Assembly: GCA_963854735.1 (NCBI GenBank)
Contig: OY978102.1
Coordinates: 1,364,001-1,428,000, forward strand
Direction: 5' to 3'
Origin: Marvania coccoides
Taxonomy: Eukaryota; Chlorophyta; Trebouxiophyceae; Chlorellales; Chlorellaceae
Length of the DNA: 64,000 bases
Shown here: piece by piece, positions 33,978 through 45,817 of the stretch
Position numbering within the stretch: position 1 is the first letter of the stretch
Layout of the letters: each line of letters opens with the position of its first letter
Position numbers and translations under genes: made by a program
Notes under the pieces: generated by a model
Databases searched by the model: none
What the model was told of the DNA's origin: nothing
What the model saw: the letters and a program-made list of their open reading frames with translations, nothing else

Positions 33978-35229
33978 TCACTCCGCTTTTGCCGCTTTCA
34001 CCTCTGCAGCCTTCTTTGCCGCCTTTCGCCTGGACTTGAGGTATCCAGCCACCAGTTTGTACGACCACACCTGGCTGCCAATGAGCCCCACCCCCACCAG
34101 GCTGCCCATGAAGAATCGCCACGGGGCGGGAATTTTAGGAGAATTGAAGCACAGCACGGTCAAGAACCAGCCGATGGCCAGTGGGGATATGACCGACCGC
34201 ACCAAAACAAAGGATACTGCGCGATTTTCAGATCAGAATAAGAGATGTGTGAGAGGAACAGTGCGCAGGCGCTTTCAATTTACAGTAAAATACATTCCTG
34301 GAAATGAACTTTCTAGCTTACGTGTGAAGATGGGCGACACCACGGAGAGCACTTTTGCTGCCACGGGGTGGTGGTCTTTGAGCTCCTTTGAGACGTTGAA
34401 AATGTTGAAGAGCGGGGAAGTGACCTCGCCCATGAAGAAACTGCAGCAGTGGGTTATTGACGGAATTGTTATATGCGTTGAAGGGTTTAATCAATCAAAG
34501 TGAATAAAAACTAAAAATGAAAAAACTAAAACGCAAATTATGTGTACTCTATGTTTGAAATGGCAACTCACACAAAAATGGCCGAGATGCTGCCAACGCC
34601 GAGGTGCAGGCAGGCGTGCAGGTACAGCCCAGCCAGGGCGTGGTGTGCGAAGAACAGGTAGTCAGAGGGGGTGAAAAACAGCATGTAAATTGTGTCTGCC
34701 ACAAGGTACGCCAACGAGAACTGCAGCTGGATGGACTGAATGGGGGTGTTGTGGGCGTCAAGGTGCAGCGGAGTGGTTAGCCAACTGCTCAGCTCTGCGT
34801 AGCCCGCGGCAACGCAAATGATGGCGTGGATACTGCAAAGGAAATTGGAGGGAAAGAAAGAAAGGAGTGAGGCATTTGGCATGACTGTAATATAATGCGG
34901 TAGGAGACCGATGTGGTGAACTACGAACGAGGAAAATACGAGTGTGCATAAAAAATAGCATTACATGAAATTAAAGGAATGCAAGCATGACTTTCTCACC
35001 TGCTGACGACACACGCGGCGAGCAGCGGCGTTTTTCTAATGTCAACCTTGAAGAAGCGGAGCCACATGATGCAGGCCACAGAGAAGATCTGGATGAAGAA
35101 CACGGTGTAGGCTGGCACGAGCGCCCAGGAGTTGGCGACGTAAAGGTATTTTGAGAAAAATACTGTGATGGGATTTCCGGCTCTGGCGATGTGCACCATC
35201 GCGCGCTGGCCGATGGGAAGAGCCTCCAT
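33978..35229 (-). CDS. TLC-domain membrane protein (TLCD4-like)
   Basis: Four exons (35229-35000, 34832-34572, 34440-34322, 34216-33978) give 282 residues with six or seven hydrophobic helices. Order and motifs fit the TRAM-LAG1-CLN8 fold: VAAGYAELSSWL, SLAYLVADTIYMLFF, a histidine-rich helix FFAHHALAGLYLHACLH, and FNVSKELKDHHP. The C-terminus is a Lys/Ala-rich cytosolic tail (RRKAAKKAAEVKAAKAE). TLC proteins act in lipid metabolism (ceramide synthase) or lipid sensing; this one lacks an obvious Lag1 motif and is closer in size to TLCD4 (TMEM56). Function unassigned. Confidence 0.75.
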
Positions 35230-35769
35230 GATGGTGTGAAATGCTCAAATATGGGTTCTTTATATGTTAAATATGCGAGATGATCGGCGAAAAATGTTTG
35301 AATCTGAAAAACAAATTGCCCTAATATCTCACAAAACTCTGAATTCCTCTTACAGGAGGACACCCCCCAAAAGAATAAAATAATAAATACAGAAAGAATA
35401 AAATAAATCCGTCATGCCAAACAGCCACTTGCTGCTGCAAAGTTCCTTGCTGGAAAGGTGCCGACGGCAGGAGGCCTACTGGACGGCAGCGCCCTTGACT
35501 CGCTGGCTTCATCATCTAGCAATGTTGAACTAACCTCCAGCAGTTTTCTAACGTACGCTTACATTCGTCAAATAATTTGCAGCTGAAAATCACACCTCAC
35601 TCCGACAGCGACACCCCACCCAGGCAGGCGCAACCCTGCCTTGCTCTCCTTAGGGAGTGAATACTAATAAGACACACTTTAAAATAAAATCATCGCTCAC
35701 ATCAAGCCCACCCTTCTTTTCGCTTGATGGTACTCATTATTTGCAATATTTATATTATTCTCAGGGAAA
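35230..35769. other. Intergenic, 540 bp
   Basis: Upstream region of the TLC gene and 3' flank of the four-TM gene. A 64-residue minus-strand frame (35515-35321) shows no recognisable feature. Nothing else seen. Confidence 0.5.
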
Positions 35770-37112
35770 TTAAACAGTGGGGCCAGCAGGGTAGTAGGTC
35801 GGGGGAGCGTAGCCTCCCGGTTGGATGGGAGGAGGGATGCCTCCCGGGGGCGGGGCCGGGGGTGCGCCGTAGCCGTACGCACCGGGCGGCGGCTGATTGT
35901 ACATCTGGGGCGGCGGTGCTCCGCCCATGTAGCCTCCGTCGCCGTAGCCAGGCTGCGCGTCGTAGACGTACTGGGCGGGCATGGGCTGGGGCTTGTTTCC
36001 CTTGACGTCCATCACGGAGGCGATGAATGCTACGAGGGAGACGGCAAAGGCGGCCCAAGACAGGCCGATGAGAGCTGCATATATATTAGTCAAAACAGAA
36101 GGGGAAGGGAACAGGGTGAGAAATAAAATACATTGGTACCCGAATGCCACCGGATTGGTATTGGGCACAAAGGAAGCTGGTACGGCAATTGCATAGGATA
36201 ATACTAATAAAATGCTGAGTGAATCTCAACGCATCCACGCACCGTTGCGCCAGTCGTCCAGGCTGGTGTCGAGCCCGGCGTTGGCGTAGTAGGTGTTGGC
36301 GTCAGGGAGCTTGATGGTGTCGACGATGGCCAGTGCCAGCAGCAGCATGCCGGCGATGAGGAAGACGACGAGGAAGGGGGTGGCCTTGCCGGGGCGGCGG
36401 TTGCACATTGCCATGAAGAACGCCATGAGGAGGGTGAACAGGGAGATGCCGGCCATGGCCCAGTTGAAGTTGCACTGGTTCCAGTCGTCATTGGGGGTGG
36501 AAAGGAAACTGAAGAGAAGAAAGTGCCGGAGGGAATAGAATAAATCATGGAAGTGTGGTGGTGTAAAAATGAAAGTGCGAGACCATGTGCAGGGGCGATT
36601 TATCGCCTCTTCAGTCATCTCCATTGGGGTCTTTGGTTTGTTTTGTTTTGCAGACTCACCATGTGTCGGCGACGGCGTAGGAGTACGAGGTGTACCAGGT
36701 ATAGAAAGTCCAGAACTTTACCTCAACGACTGCGAGAAAAAGAAATGGCAACGGGTCAGCGGGGGGAAGGAACAAAAGCGATAGAGAAAGGGAAAGGGAG
36801 TGGAAGGAAGGAGAGGGCTGAGCCCCACAAATGAGAATATAAATAAGAGATCAGGGAAACAAAGAAGGCGTAAGTTGCAGCTTGTGTGAAGTGAAGTGTC
36901 GTCTGCTTGAGACAACGGCAGGGCTCTACTCACTGATAATGATAGACACGGTCATGGCGGCCTGCAAACAAGGTGAATGTTGGGGATTATTGTACTAAAG
37001 GATCTCAAGAGAGGGCAAAGGTGAAGCACTGTTTCGGCAGCGAGGCACTGACCGCCAACGCAGCCAGGCCCATATACATGGAATTGAAGGCTCTGGGCGT
37101 GGGTGTCCCCAT
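35770..37112 (-). CDS. Four-TM protein with Pro/Gly/Tyr-rich tail (MARVEL/synaptogyrin-like layout)
   Basis: Five exons (37112-37053, 36961-36934, 36729-36660, 36508-36243, 36074-35770) give 242 residues. Hydrophobic segments: about 13-32, 73-93 (AMAGISLFTLLMAFFMAMC), 102-121 (FLVVFLIAGMLLLALAIVD) and 147-166 (ALIGLSWAAFAVSLVAFIA). A loop with Cys and Trp (CFLSTPNDDWNQC) lies between TM1 and TM2. The tail is YGYGAPPAPPPGG-like, typical of membrane-trafficking or scaffolding tetraspan proteins. Membership in MARVEL/synaptogyrin is suggested by layout only. Exon 2 is only 28 nt. Confidence 0.72.
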
Positions 37113-37463
37113 GGTGCACGCTCAGACTTGATCCGAAGAGGTTGATTTCGGCGAGAACACGCTAATGTTGAGAAGATAATTGTTTTATCGTTGGGGGAAA
37201 TTACGGTCACAATCCAAAAGATCCGTGGCAGAGAGTGTCGGCTGCGGCCTCTTCGTAACTTTGGCAATATACATAAAATACGCGTGTTTAAAATTAAGCG
37301 ATGTCGACGAGGGATCCGACACCAGCCAAAAAATAATATCGTATTGCGCTTTTGTTTTTTTATGATTAACAATATACATTCAATGATCTAGACTAAATTG
37401 GACACGTGCTGAAGTTGCGGCATCGGTGCAAGCCTAATTTTCATTAACAAAATCTGAGATCAA
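37113..37463. other. Intergenic, 351 bp, divergent
   Basis: Shared upstream DNA of the four-TM gene and the TDRD3/RMI1-like gene. No recognisable promoter element. Confidence 0.5.
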
Positions 37464-39313
37464 ATGCCGTGGGCTTCAGCGCTAGCAATGCTTGGGGCCG
37501 AAGGATGGTCCCTGAATGAAGATGTAAGAAATATGAGCTTCTTGCAAGACGCCCCTCACTCGGCCCAGATCAATTTCGACTATTTTTTATGCAGGCGGCG
37601 ACGCTGCAGCTGGCAGAGGCCCTCCCAGACCCTGCAAAGGCGCCGCCGCAGGCCATTCTGGCAGCTGCACTCAAATTGGACCTTAAAAAGGTTCGTCAGA
37701 ATAATATCGCATCGTATTTCTTTTTATTCCAGCCCACCACCACCTCCAAATGCGACGCTGATAAAAAGAATTAATAACTGCAGGTGGGCACTCCCTGCCT
37801 ACCAGACAACATTAACCGTTCCGACTCAATAAAACTGCAAGGAACGCTCGTTTTGCAGCTGGTAGATGCCACCGACATCACCCAGCCCACAAAGTTCAAT
37901 GAGATTTATGCCGACCGCCCGGGTCGCATGCTGCGCCTGAAGCTGACGGACGGCTCTCGCACTGCCGTGGGAGTGGAGTACTACCCAATACCAGGGCTGA
38001 AGAGCGAGGCGCTGTGCCCTGGGGTCAAGCTTAAGGTTTCTCAAGCAGTGGTACGTTGTCGGAGGCACTAAACAATTATTATCTCTGTGCGCTCCAAGAC
38101 GCATGCGCTCTGCAGGCAATGCTGTTGCTGTCTTCTCTATACTATAACATACCTGCTTTGTGCCATTCAAATGCATTTCAATTTGCATCCCATAATCACA
38201 TTTTTGAAACTACCACTCCTGCAGGTGCGCTGCGGCACCCTGCTGCTCGACCCAAACAGCGTTCAACTGCTGGGCGGCAGGGTGGAAAACTTGGCGGAGA
38301 CGTGGGAGGTGCAGCAGCGGTACGGAGGCACAGCGGAGCGTGAGGCTGAGGGCAAGGGAGGGGCACCGGGAGGCGCTGCAGCCGAGCACCCACCGCCCTT
38401 CAAACCATTCGACCCCACAGCCCCCAGGGAGCTAAAGAAAGTTGAAAAGAAAGCGCAAGAAGCTGCACTGCCTTCAACTGCTGGAGGTCGTAGGACAACC
38501 GGCTCTGCCACAGCTCCTTTCCAAGGCCCATCTGGTTTAAGTAGAGCAGCGGCAGCAGTGGTAGAGCCCCCCCGGAATGTGGCTAACGCTCCCCTTGGCG
38601 GCAGCTCGGCGCCTTCTGGTGCCAAAGCCAAGCTGCTGGAGCGGCTGTCCAAGCACGAAGAAGGGGGAGGGGGCCGCAGAGGGCGCGGAAGGGGACCCCG
38701 CCGGGGGCGCCGCTGCTTTGACGATGCCGATGGGGAAGATGACGGCAAAATGACGCTGGAGGAGTGGGAGGCGAAAAAAAAAGCAGGAATGAACGGTGGG
38801 GGTTCATCTCAGCAGCAGAAGCGGCAGCAGCAGTTGATGAGCGATGAGGAGCTGGCCAGGCGGCTGCAGGCTGAGCTGGACTTGGAGGAGGTGCAGCTGC
38901 GGGAGATGAACGCGCACGCGGTGGGGATGGAGGGAGACAGCTCCTCTAACTATTTCTACGGCCACGTGGAGGCCGATGATAGAAGAGGCAGAGGAGGAAG
39001 AGGGAGAGGCTGTGCTGGTGCAGCTGGAGCAGAAAGGGCCCAAGGTAGGAGCGGCGGTGCAGTGGGAAGAGGAGGTCGAGATGGAGGCGGAGGGCGAGAA
39101 GAACGTGGAAGAGGAGAGAGGGGGCGAGGATGGGTTAGCAGAGGCAGCGGCGGAGATGGCAGCAGCAGTGGTGGCAGAGGAAGAGAAGGAAGTGGAAGGA
39201 GGGGCAGTGCAAGTGGACGTGGTGGTGGTGGTGGTGGTGGTGGTGGGAGTTTATCATCATTTCGAGGAGGAGGAGGGCGGGGAGGGCGGCAGTCCCGGCC
39301 CCAGCATCCGTGA
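37464..39313 (+). CDS. TDRD3/RMI1-type OB-fold protein with RGG tail
   Basis: Scaffold-like partner of topoisomerase III. Four exons: 37464-37523, 37595-37690, 37784-38050 and 38225-39313, giving 503 residues. The N-terminus has the three-helix DUF1767 part (LGAEGWSLNED, AILAAALKLDLKK). The RMI1/TDRD3 OB fold follows: KLQGTLVLQLVDATDITQP, LKLTDGSRTAVGVEY, PGVKLKVSQAVVRCGTLLL and LLGGRVENLAETWE. Later, DEELARRLQAELD looks like a ubiquitin-interacting motif, and the last 120 residues are RG/RGG-rich, as in RNA-binding TDRD3. No Tudor domain is visible. A donor at 38035 would also keep frame but removes the SQAVV strand. A GTG/GGT repeat near 39217-39246 codes for the Gly run. Confidence 0.75.
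39217..39246. repeat. (GTG)n coding microsatellite
   Basis: Trinucleotide repeat of about ten units inside the RGG tail of the TDRD3-like gene, encoding a poly-Gly run. Confidence 0.85.
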
Positions 39314-39535
39314 AAACAAAATATATAAACATATTATATTTTACATGCAAACAATTGTACTAATTTGTATTTAATGCATTCAGCATCTTCTGATGCTGGG
39401 GATTGAGTTGGTCAGGCAAAAGGCAGAGCGCATGCATTGATTGATTCATTCACATATTGCTTTTATACTTGATTTTCATTCTGAGAGTTCTGTTTGACAC
39501 ATTCTTCTTCACCTCCTACCGCTACTACTGATATT

Positions 39536-40683
39536 TTATAGCTTCGACCTGGCCCCGCTGGTCACCCCAAATGGCTCTGGCTCCACCATGTCAGTTCCAC
39601 ACTCGTCAACAGCGGGAAGAGACCCCTTCTCCTGTCCCTGCTCCACCTGCACCTCACGCGGACGGGAGGGTCCAGTGCCAGCCTTGGGCTCATCAATGCT
39701 TGACGCGGCTGCATCGAAGTATTGATTGGGATTGGTTAAAATTCCGCTGCGCACATAAAAACAATTATAAATTCATTATGCACATATTTCTCTCACTTTG
39801 GATGGCCTCCTGCAGGGTCTCTGGGAAGGCATTGTCTGCCTGCTGCGCCGCGTTGACGGTGCTCCTTTCTTCCCTCGGGCGGGGCAGCTCCACCTGCGCG
39901 CCAGACGGCATCGCCTCTCCTTCACTGCTGAAAGCCAGGCGAGAAGGCTCGCATGGGGGCCGCAGGCGGCGCTCTACCGCAGCACGCGCAGCATGCACGG
40001 CGTGCTCCTATAGAAAGATGGGACCGAGGGATACGGCTTGGCAGAATGAAGCAACTGGATTGGATTACACAGATTTAAACAAATTCAAATATTACCCACC
40101 GCCTTGTGCTTGATCTGGACAAGCGGCCCTTCGGAAGGAGGCTTGTAGTGAGCTTCCAGGTCCACGCGGTGGCGAGTGAACTGCTCCTCCGGCGACAGAT
40201 CCACCTCGTCTTTCTTTTCCTCGCCTGATGCACATGCACATGCCTCACCGCCCCCAGCAGTGTCGCTGACCCCACCCACCCCAAACGCAGTCTTTCCCTT
40301 CTCCAGCGCGCCAACTGTGGCGGTGGCAATTGCAGCAGCCTTCTCACGCGCAGCGCGCAACGCATCGGCGGCTGCATCCCTGGCGGTGCTCACAAAGCTC
40401 CCCTCCTCGTCCTGCAACACACCAGGTTTCATTGATTTTAATTTCCAGTCTCACCTGCAAAGATAGATACAGCAGCTACAAAACCAGTCAAATGTGTGCA
40501 ACAAATTACCTCGTCCACCGGGAGCGCTTTTGGGCCGCCCTCTTCCCCAAGCTGGGGCTCATTTCGCTCCTCGTGGTTGCCATTCTCCGGCACATGGCTT
40601 CCTCCCAGGGGCTGCTGCGAGCGGTCGCGCTTGGGGCCGCACAAGGGCCTCGGATCATTCTCGGGCGACTCGTCGTTTCCCAT
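39536..40683 (-). CDS. Hydrophilic acidic protein, unknown
   Basis: Four exons (40683-40510, 40411-40100, 40007-39797, 39708-39536) with matching phases give 289 residues. No TM or signal peptide. The N-terminus is Asp/Glu/Pro/Asn-rich, followed by an alanine-rich amphipathic helix (ARDAAADALRAAREKAAAI), a segment VDLEAHYKPPSEGPLVQIKH, a second helix HAVHAARAAVERRLRPP, and a disordered tail. The acceptor at 39708 is required for frame; a nearer AG at 39745 gives a stop. I do not recognise it. Divergent from the next gene (184 bp). Confidence 0.62.
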
Positions 40684-40867
40684 TATTTCTGAATTAAATA
40701 AATGGAGTTTTGCAGCGACTCTCTCGCCTTTTCAGCTTACAAACAAACAAAAAAAGTGCGGTGCTGAGCTGGCACCTGTCCCAGCTCTCATTTGCTGGTT
40801 TTTTAACCGCGTTGCCACTTCTAAAAAATTCAATAAATCTTGGAAGGGCCATAAAAACTTGTCGAGC

Positions 40868-42306
40868 ATGATGGAACAGCATTCCGGGCATGATCCGGGT
40901 CTCGAAAGATTCAATCTACTCGAAAATAAAGTAAAAAATGCGCTGGTCGCCACCAGCGGTGGCTGTGCCTCCGGTGCTGCCGCCGCCGTTGATGCCGCCG
41001 TGCGCCGCGCCCACTGCAAGGGCCGGATCCTGGGACATCTCGATAGCAGTCTTCTCAACGCCGCGGTGGACGTGAGCTGTTTTTCACCCTATGTCCATCA
41101 TCTTGCAATCTCTGGATATAATGACCTAAAATTTTCACAATACTGCCGCTGTAGGAGGTGTCTTGCGAGATTAGGACACTGCAGGAGGCCGCCACTGCCA
41201 ACGCCGCTGTGATGCGCCAGGTGCTCCCCAAGAACGGCGGCGCCGAGGGCGAACGAGGCTCAGGCACCCATCCCTTCCGCTGGGAGCACATCACCAGCAC
41301 CGCCACCATACCTGAAGACCTGCATTCTGCCGTCCGAGCTGCCGGAGGCACTTCCACAATATATCCCGCTGCCGCCCCCACCCCTTCCAGCATTGCGACC
41401 GTCGTCACCGAAGGCTCGGATGCCGGTAAAGAAGAATCGGAGTCCACCGGCGCCAGCCCCGCGCCCTCCTTCCCTTGGGAGAGCGGCGAAAATGTTGAAG
41501 GCAAGGTGCTGTCGGCCGCCTCCATCGTGGCACCGCTGCGGCAGCTGGCACGCGAGGTGGTAGAGGAAGAAGGCGAGGATTCCATCGACACCAAGGGGCT
41601 GCAGCAGAAGCTGCGCCTGTCGCGCCCCAAGAGCGGAGATATGAAGATGGCTAGGGAGGTGGATTTCGACGAGTGCGCCTCTCCGAGGGCCTCATTTGAT
41701 GCCACGGGAGGCCCGTTCGGGGTTCGTTCCAGCCGGTGGGACAACCCCAGCCCCAGTTTTAGGATGGGCAGCGGCTCCGTGGAGCTGCCAGAGGCTGTGG
41801 GCGGCAGTCCTGCTGGTAGCCCCCCCACCAGGTCCAGGCACTTTCTGGTCAAATCCCCCACCAGCAGGGTGCGCTTTAGGAGCATGTCTGGGTCGCCGCC
41901 TTCGCGCGAGGCTTCCTTCAGCGCTGCAGCCGCATTGGGATTCTCGCCGCCAAGCGCCGGCGTAGGAGGTGGAAAAGGGCAGATTTTGACGCTGCATGGT
42001 GACATCGAGCCTTTTGGAACTGTGCGGGAGCAGAGGGGGGGCTGGATGGGGCAGCGACCGTCTCCTGTGGGGGCAGCGGGGCTGCCAATTTGCGAGGATG
42101 GAGCTCCGCCTGGCCTTGAGCCCACTGCGCGGGTGGAGGGGTCCTGCCTGAGGGGCGCGGAGATGGAGGGAGAGGAGGGCATGCTGGCTTCTGCTGGCGC
42201 GGTGTCCCCCATCACGATGTTTCTGCCGATGGGCGGTGAAATGAGCTGTGTTGCTCCCGAGGTAGCAGCGCTGGAAGAGGGGGTGCACAGACATCTGCAT
42301 GTTTAG
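40868..42306 (+). CDS. Ser/Pro/Gly-rich protein with helical N-terminus, unknown
   Basis: Two exons, 40868-41071 and 41155-42306, in phase 0 give 451 residues. Residues 1-100 are helical (GLERFNLLENKVKNALV; EVSCEIRTLQEAATANAAVM) and might be a small coiled-coil or adaptor domain. The rest is low-complexity, with several Ser-Pro sites (SGSPPSREASF, SPTSRVRFRSMSG) that look like phosphorylation targets. No family recognised. The long second exon keeps an open frame of 1.15 kb, supporting real coding. Confidence 0.62.
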
Positions 42307-43075
42307 GGGAGAGAGGGATTAAGAGGCAAAAAAACAGGAAGAAAATGAAAAGAATGCGTTCTGAAAAAGAAATCATATATTTTGTATAACATTTTGCATG
42401 CAGCACATACTTTTGTCTGTAACCATTTTTCGTATGCCATTTTAGATGGCTGATTTAAGCCTACCCAGGCTTATGGAGTACGTTTATAACCCCGTCATAT
42501 ATAACTTGTAAATGGTTGAACCTGGGGGAGGAATCCTACCTTTCTTTCCTCCTCTGGAGTCATGCACGAGCTGGCTCGGTACTACGGCATCGTCTTGCTT
42601 TCTCATCGAGATAACCTGTGATAACCACCTTGATCATACGTCAATAGCAGGGGACATTGCAATACAAGTGACACCGTAGCAGGACTGCGGCATGCGAATC
42701 GAGGTTTTGGAGGCCACAACCTCGGGAGAACATACAATTAAATTAAATTCACTCAAATTAAATTCACTCAAAAGTGACACGAAACCTTCAAGGTTTCAGT
42801 TGCAGTTCTGAATCTGAATAAATTTTCCGAGCGGTGTTTCAAAACCATCAAAAGATATATAACCGAACAATAATTCTTTTTCAATTTAATTTATTTAACG
42901 GCCATTCTGTGCCCATTATACTCATTAATGTAATCAAAATTTGAATTAAGTAAATTCTCATTTTTCTTCCAAAGCTGTTGGTCGCAAAAAAAAAGTGCCT
43001 CAAAATTCCGCTACTGCCCCAAGCATCCAGCACCAATGGACGGCACAGAGCATCGATTTGTCGGCCCGCAGCACT
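42307..43075. other. Intergenic, 769 bp
   Basis: Between the Ser/Pro-rich gene and the carbonic anhydrase. Contains a direct repeat TTAAATTCACTCAAA near 42737-42767. No gene or structured RNA recognised by eye. Confidence 0.5.
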
Positions 43076-44448
43076 ATGCCAACTTCTGTCCATGCTCCTG
43101 CCAGCTGTTCGCCCAGTCAACTCTGGGTGAGCTCGAAGGGCGCGGAAAAGGTTGGAGGGTTCGAAGACTCCCAATCCAGATCAAATAAAATTCGCTTTCA
43201 TTGCTAAAACATCAGGGTATCGCGCTTGCAGCTGTAGATCGCGGTTTGCGGAGAGCTCAGCGCACTCGAACCCAAATCTTGTCCTCCATCCCGCGACAAA
43301 CCTGCCATCTTCGTGGCCAGAGTGAGTAACTCGGTACCACAATTATGTTTTTGAAATACGTTGCGCGCGAGATCACCCCTCTCTCCGTCCCATGTTCTCT
43401 TTTCAATTTGCCCGTGGTAGGATGCGGGATGTGCATCTCCCCTCCCCGAACCCAGAATATCTGACTAGACCCCCTGCATCTCCCTCTTTCAGCACATTGC
43501 AGCCAGCTGCGCGATGAACGGCGACTCCCCCGCTGGTGAGGAGCCTGTGCGCTTCTGCCGGTTGACGTCAGCGATGACGCTGCAGACGGCAATGCAGGGC
43601 AACAGGTAAAAGCGCGAACGCGCTCTCAATGCTGAGTCATTTTTATTTTCCAAACAAGATTCGCTCACCGCGGACTCTCCTACCTGGCGCGCAGAAACTG
43701 GGCTGCCGAGATGGTGAAGAAGGACCCCAGCTACTTCTCCAAGCTGTCCCAGGACCAGGCTCCCGACTGGCTTTGGATTGGGTGCTCAGACTCCCGTGTG
43801 CCGGCGAACGAGCTGCTGGGCATGGGCCCAGGGGAGGTGTTTGTGCAGCGCAACGTCGGCAACCTGGCCACCCACAAGGACATGAACCTCATGACGTGCC
43901 TGGAGTACGCAGTGAGCGTGCTGAAGGTGAAGCACGTCATAGTGTGTGGCCATTTCAACTGCGGGGCGGTGCGAGCTGCGCTCACGTTGCCCTGCAAGAC
44001 CCCGGGGCTCGTGAATCTGTGGATCCAGGACATCCGCGACGTGCGTGACAAAAACCATGACGTGCTGCGTGCGCTGCCCACCATGCGGGAGCGGGTGGAC
44101 AAGCTGGTTGAGCTGAACGTCATGCGCCAGGTTTTCAACCTGTGCACCTCCCCAGTGGTTCAGCAGGCGTGGGACACCAACCAGCCGTTGGCGATTCACG
44201 GCCTGGTGTACTCGCTTGAGGATGGGCTGCTGCAGGAGGTGACTGAGCCCATCACCTGCCTGGATGACTTTGAGCACTACGCAGAGCACGACAGCGCGGT
44301 CAGCAAAGTGTCGCAGTCGCTGATGACGTACATGAGCTTCGAAAAGGAGGTGCTGAGGAGGGCCAGCGTGGGGCCCAGGGAGGAGACGCTGGCGGTGGAT
44401 GCGGCAATTGCGGCTGTGCAGGCAGCCGCCCTTTCGGCCAAGACGTGA
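43076..44448 (+). CDS. Beta-class carbonic anhydrase with probable leader
   Basis: Zinc enzyme interconverting CO2 and bicarbonate; in algae often part of carbon concentration. Core exons are 43493-43605 and 43695-44448, with a safe start at 43514. Two upstream exons, 43076-43126 and 43238-43321, stay in frame and would add a Ser/Cys/Pro-rich leader of about 50 residues, suggesting organelle targeting (333 residues total; 281 without). Zinc ligands and dyad: CSDSRVPAN (Cys and Asp-Arg) and VCGHFNCGAV (His...Cys). VFVQRNVGNLA follows the family pattern. The tail after CLDDFEHYAEHDS is family-variable. The upstream exons are predictions from frame and splice signals only. Confidence 0.92.
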
Positions 44449-44632
44449 TATTGGTGATTGGTTCTGTTTTATTTTTTATTTTTTAAAAATAAATTAAGGG
44501 AAATTTGAGGGGGGCTGTATTTGCCCACGCGTGTCCCCCTTTATATAATGCACTTCTTCTTCTTCTTCTTCTAGTATATTATTGGTACACGTATGTACTG
44601 CAATACACGATTTTCTGTTCTCTTTCCTCTCT

Positions 44633-45444
44633 TTAAGTTGAACAGTAACCAACCATGCAATTTAATTCCGCGCTTTTCGCTTTTTCTTCCAAATCAATTT
44701 GTTTTCCCCCTTCCCTCGTCAAGGCCCCCTGTTGCTTTTGAATTCCGCTTCCATAGACAGCAGCCTCCCAGTTCTTTCCGTCAACGTGTTTCACCACCAC
44801 GCTTGTTAGTGTCCCAGGCTGGATGCAATGTAAAGTTACAGCGTAGTCGCCTGGGTTGGAGCGGGGCTGGTAGAAAGCACAAATGCCGCAGTGCTTGCAA
44901 AACAGGTGACGAGCTGTATGCGTGTTGAACTGCACAAAAGAGATGAATGCTGCGGAGTTTAGCATTCTGACGTTTTAGCAAAAAAACACTGCTGATCTTT
45001 AATCACCCTGTACTCTGTCAAGTCGGCCTGGCCGGTGAGCAGCGTGAAGCTAGCTGCCGGGACAATAATGTGCGTGTTTCGCTTCCTTGCGCATATGCTG
45101 CAGTTGCAGTCCCACGCCACAGGGTTCCTCGAGCCTTGAAATTCAAACCTGATTGTTTAGAAGAACACCAGAAAATGAATTGGAAAGTTGGTGGAGCGGG
45201 CGGAGGCGGAATTCATATAAATGAATATATGGATGTTATTCATATAAATGAATATATGGATGATAGTCAAAAATGAATTGTTATAGTTAAGTAGAGAGGT
45301 CTTCAAATCCTAAAATATGTGTTGTTGTCGGTGGTGTGCTTGAAATAATTTAATCGGTATGCAGAGATAAAGGCTGGGGAAATCGCACCTAATTGCACCG
45401 CAATGACATGTCCCAGTGTGTGTATTACCTGTTTCTCCGTTCAT
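44633..45444 (-). CDS. CENP-V/GFA-type zinc protein
   Basis: Glutathione-dependent formaldehyde-activating (GFA)/CENP-V fold, a small zinc-binding domain. Three exons (45444-45389, 45148-45007, 44929-44633) give 164 residues. Zinc cysteines lie at GTCHCGAIRFEF, DCNCSICARKRN and LFCKHCGICAFY. The core SNPGDYAVTLHCI with GTLTSVVVKHVDGKNWE matches eukaryotic CENP-V members well. Bacterial relatives bind S-hydroxymethylglutathione; the vertebrate protein is linked to centromeres and microtubules, so the true role here is open. It is the last intron-bearing gene before the intronless glycan cluster. Confidence 0.9.
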
Positions 45445-45817
45445 TGTCAGCACATTGCCATCACACTTAAATCGTGAAAATTGTTTTGATGATATGCTCC
45501 AAAAATTCCAAACGAACGACTATACATCTGAGGGCATATGGGTGCTAAACATGTCTGACGCCGTCAGTGACGGTGGTCAGATTTTTGGCGCGATCAAGCA
45601 ACAGAATATGCCGCAGCAACTGACGGTTGATATCATTACTTTAATAAGCGCGTTAATTGCACATCATCAGCACTTTTATTATTTCTGTGTTTCCAGCAAA
45701 TAATTAATTAGAAGACGCATCCAAAAGCCGCATGGCTGGTACACGGTTTAAGCCAGTTTTGTAGTTGGAAACGGCTTAATTGCGCTCCATAAGTACCGAT
45801 TATAGGTTCTAATTGGC
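45445..45817. other. Intergenic, 373 bp, boundary of the two regions
   Basis: Divergent spacer between the GFA-type gene and the first sulfotransferase. A 95-residue plus-strand frame covers 45416-45703 but overlaps the GFA start and shows no motif. Marks the change from intron-rich to intronless genes. Confidence 0.5.

Noticed and set aside
41055..42215. 386-residue minus-strand frame
   Set aside because: Antisense to the Ser/Pro-rich gene at 40868-42306; the plus-strand model has splice support and a better start.
45416..45703. 95-residue plus-strand frame
   Set aside because: Overlaps the 5' exon of the GFA-type gene on the other strand and has no motif.
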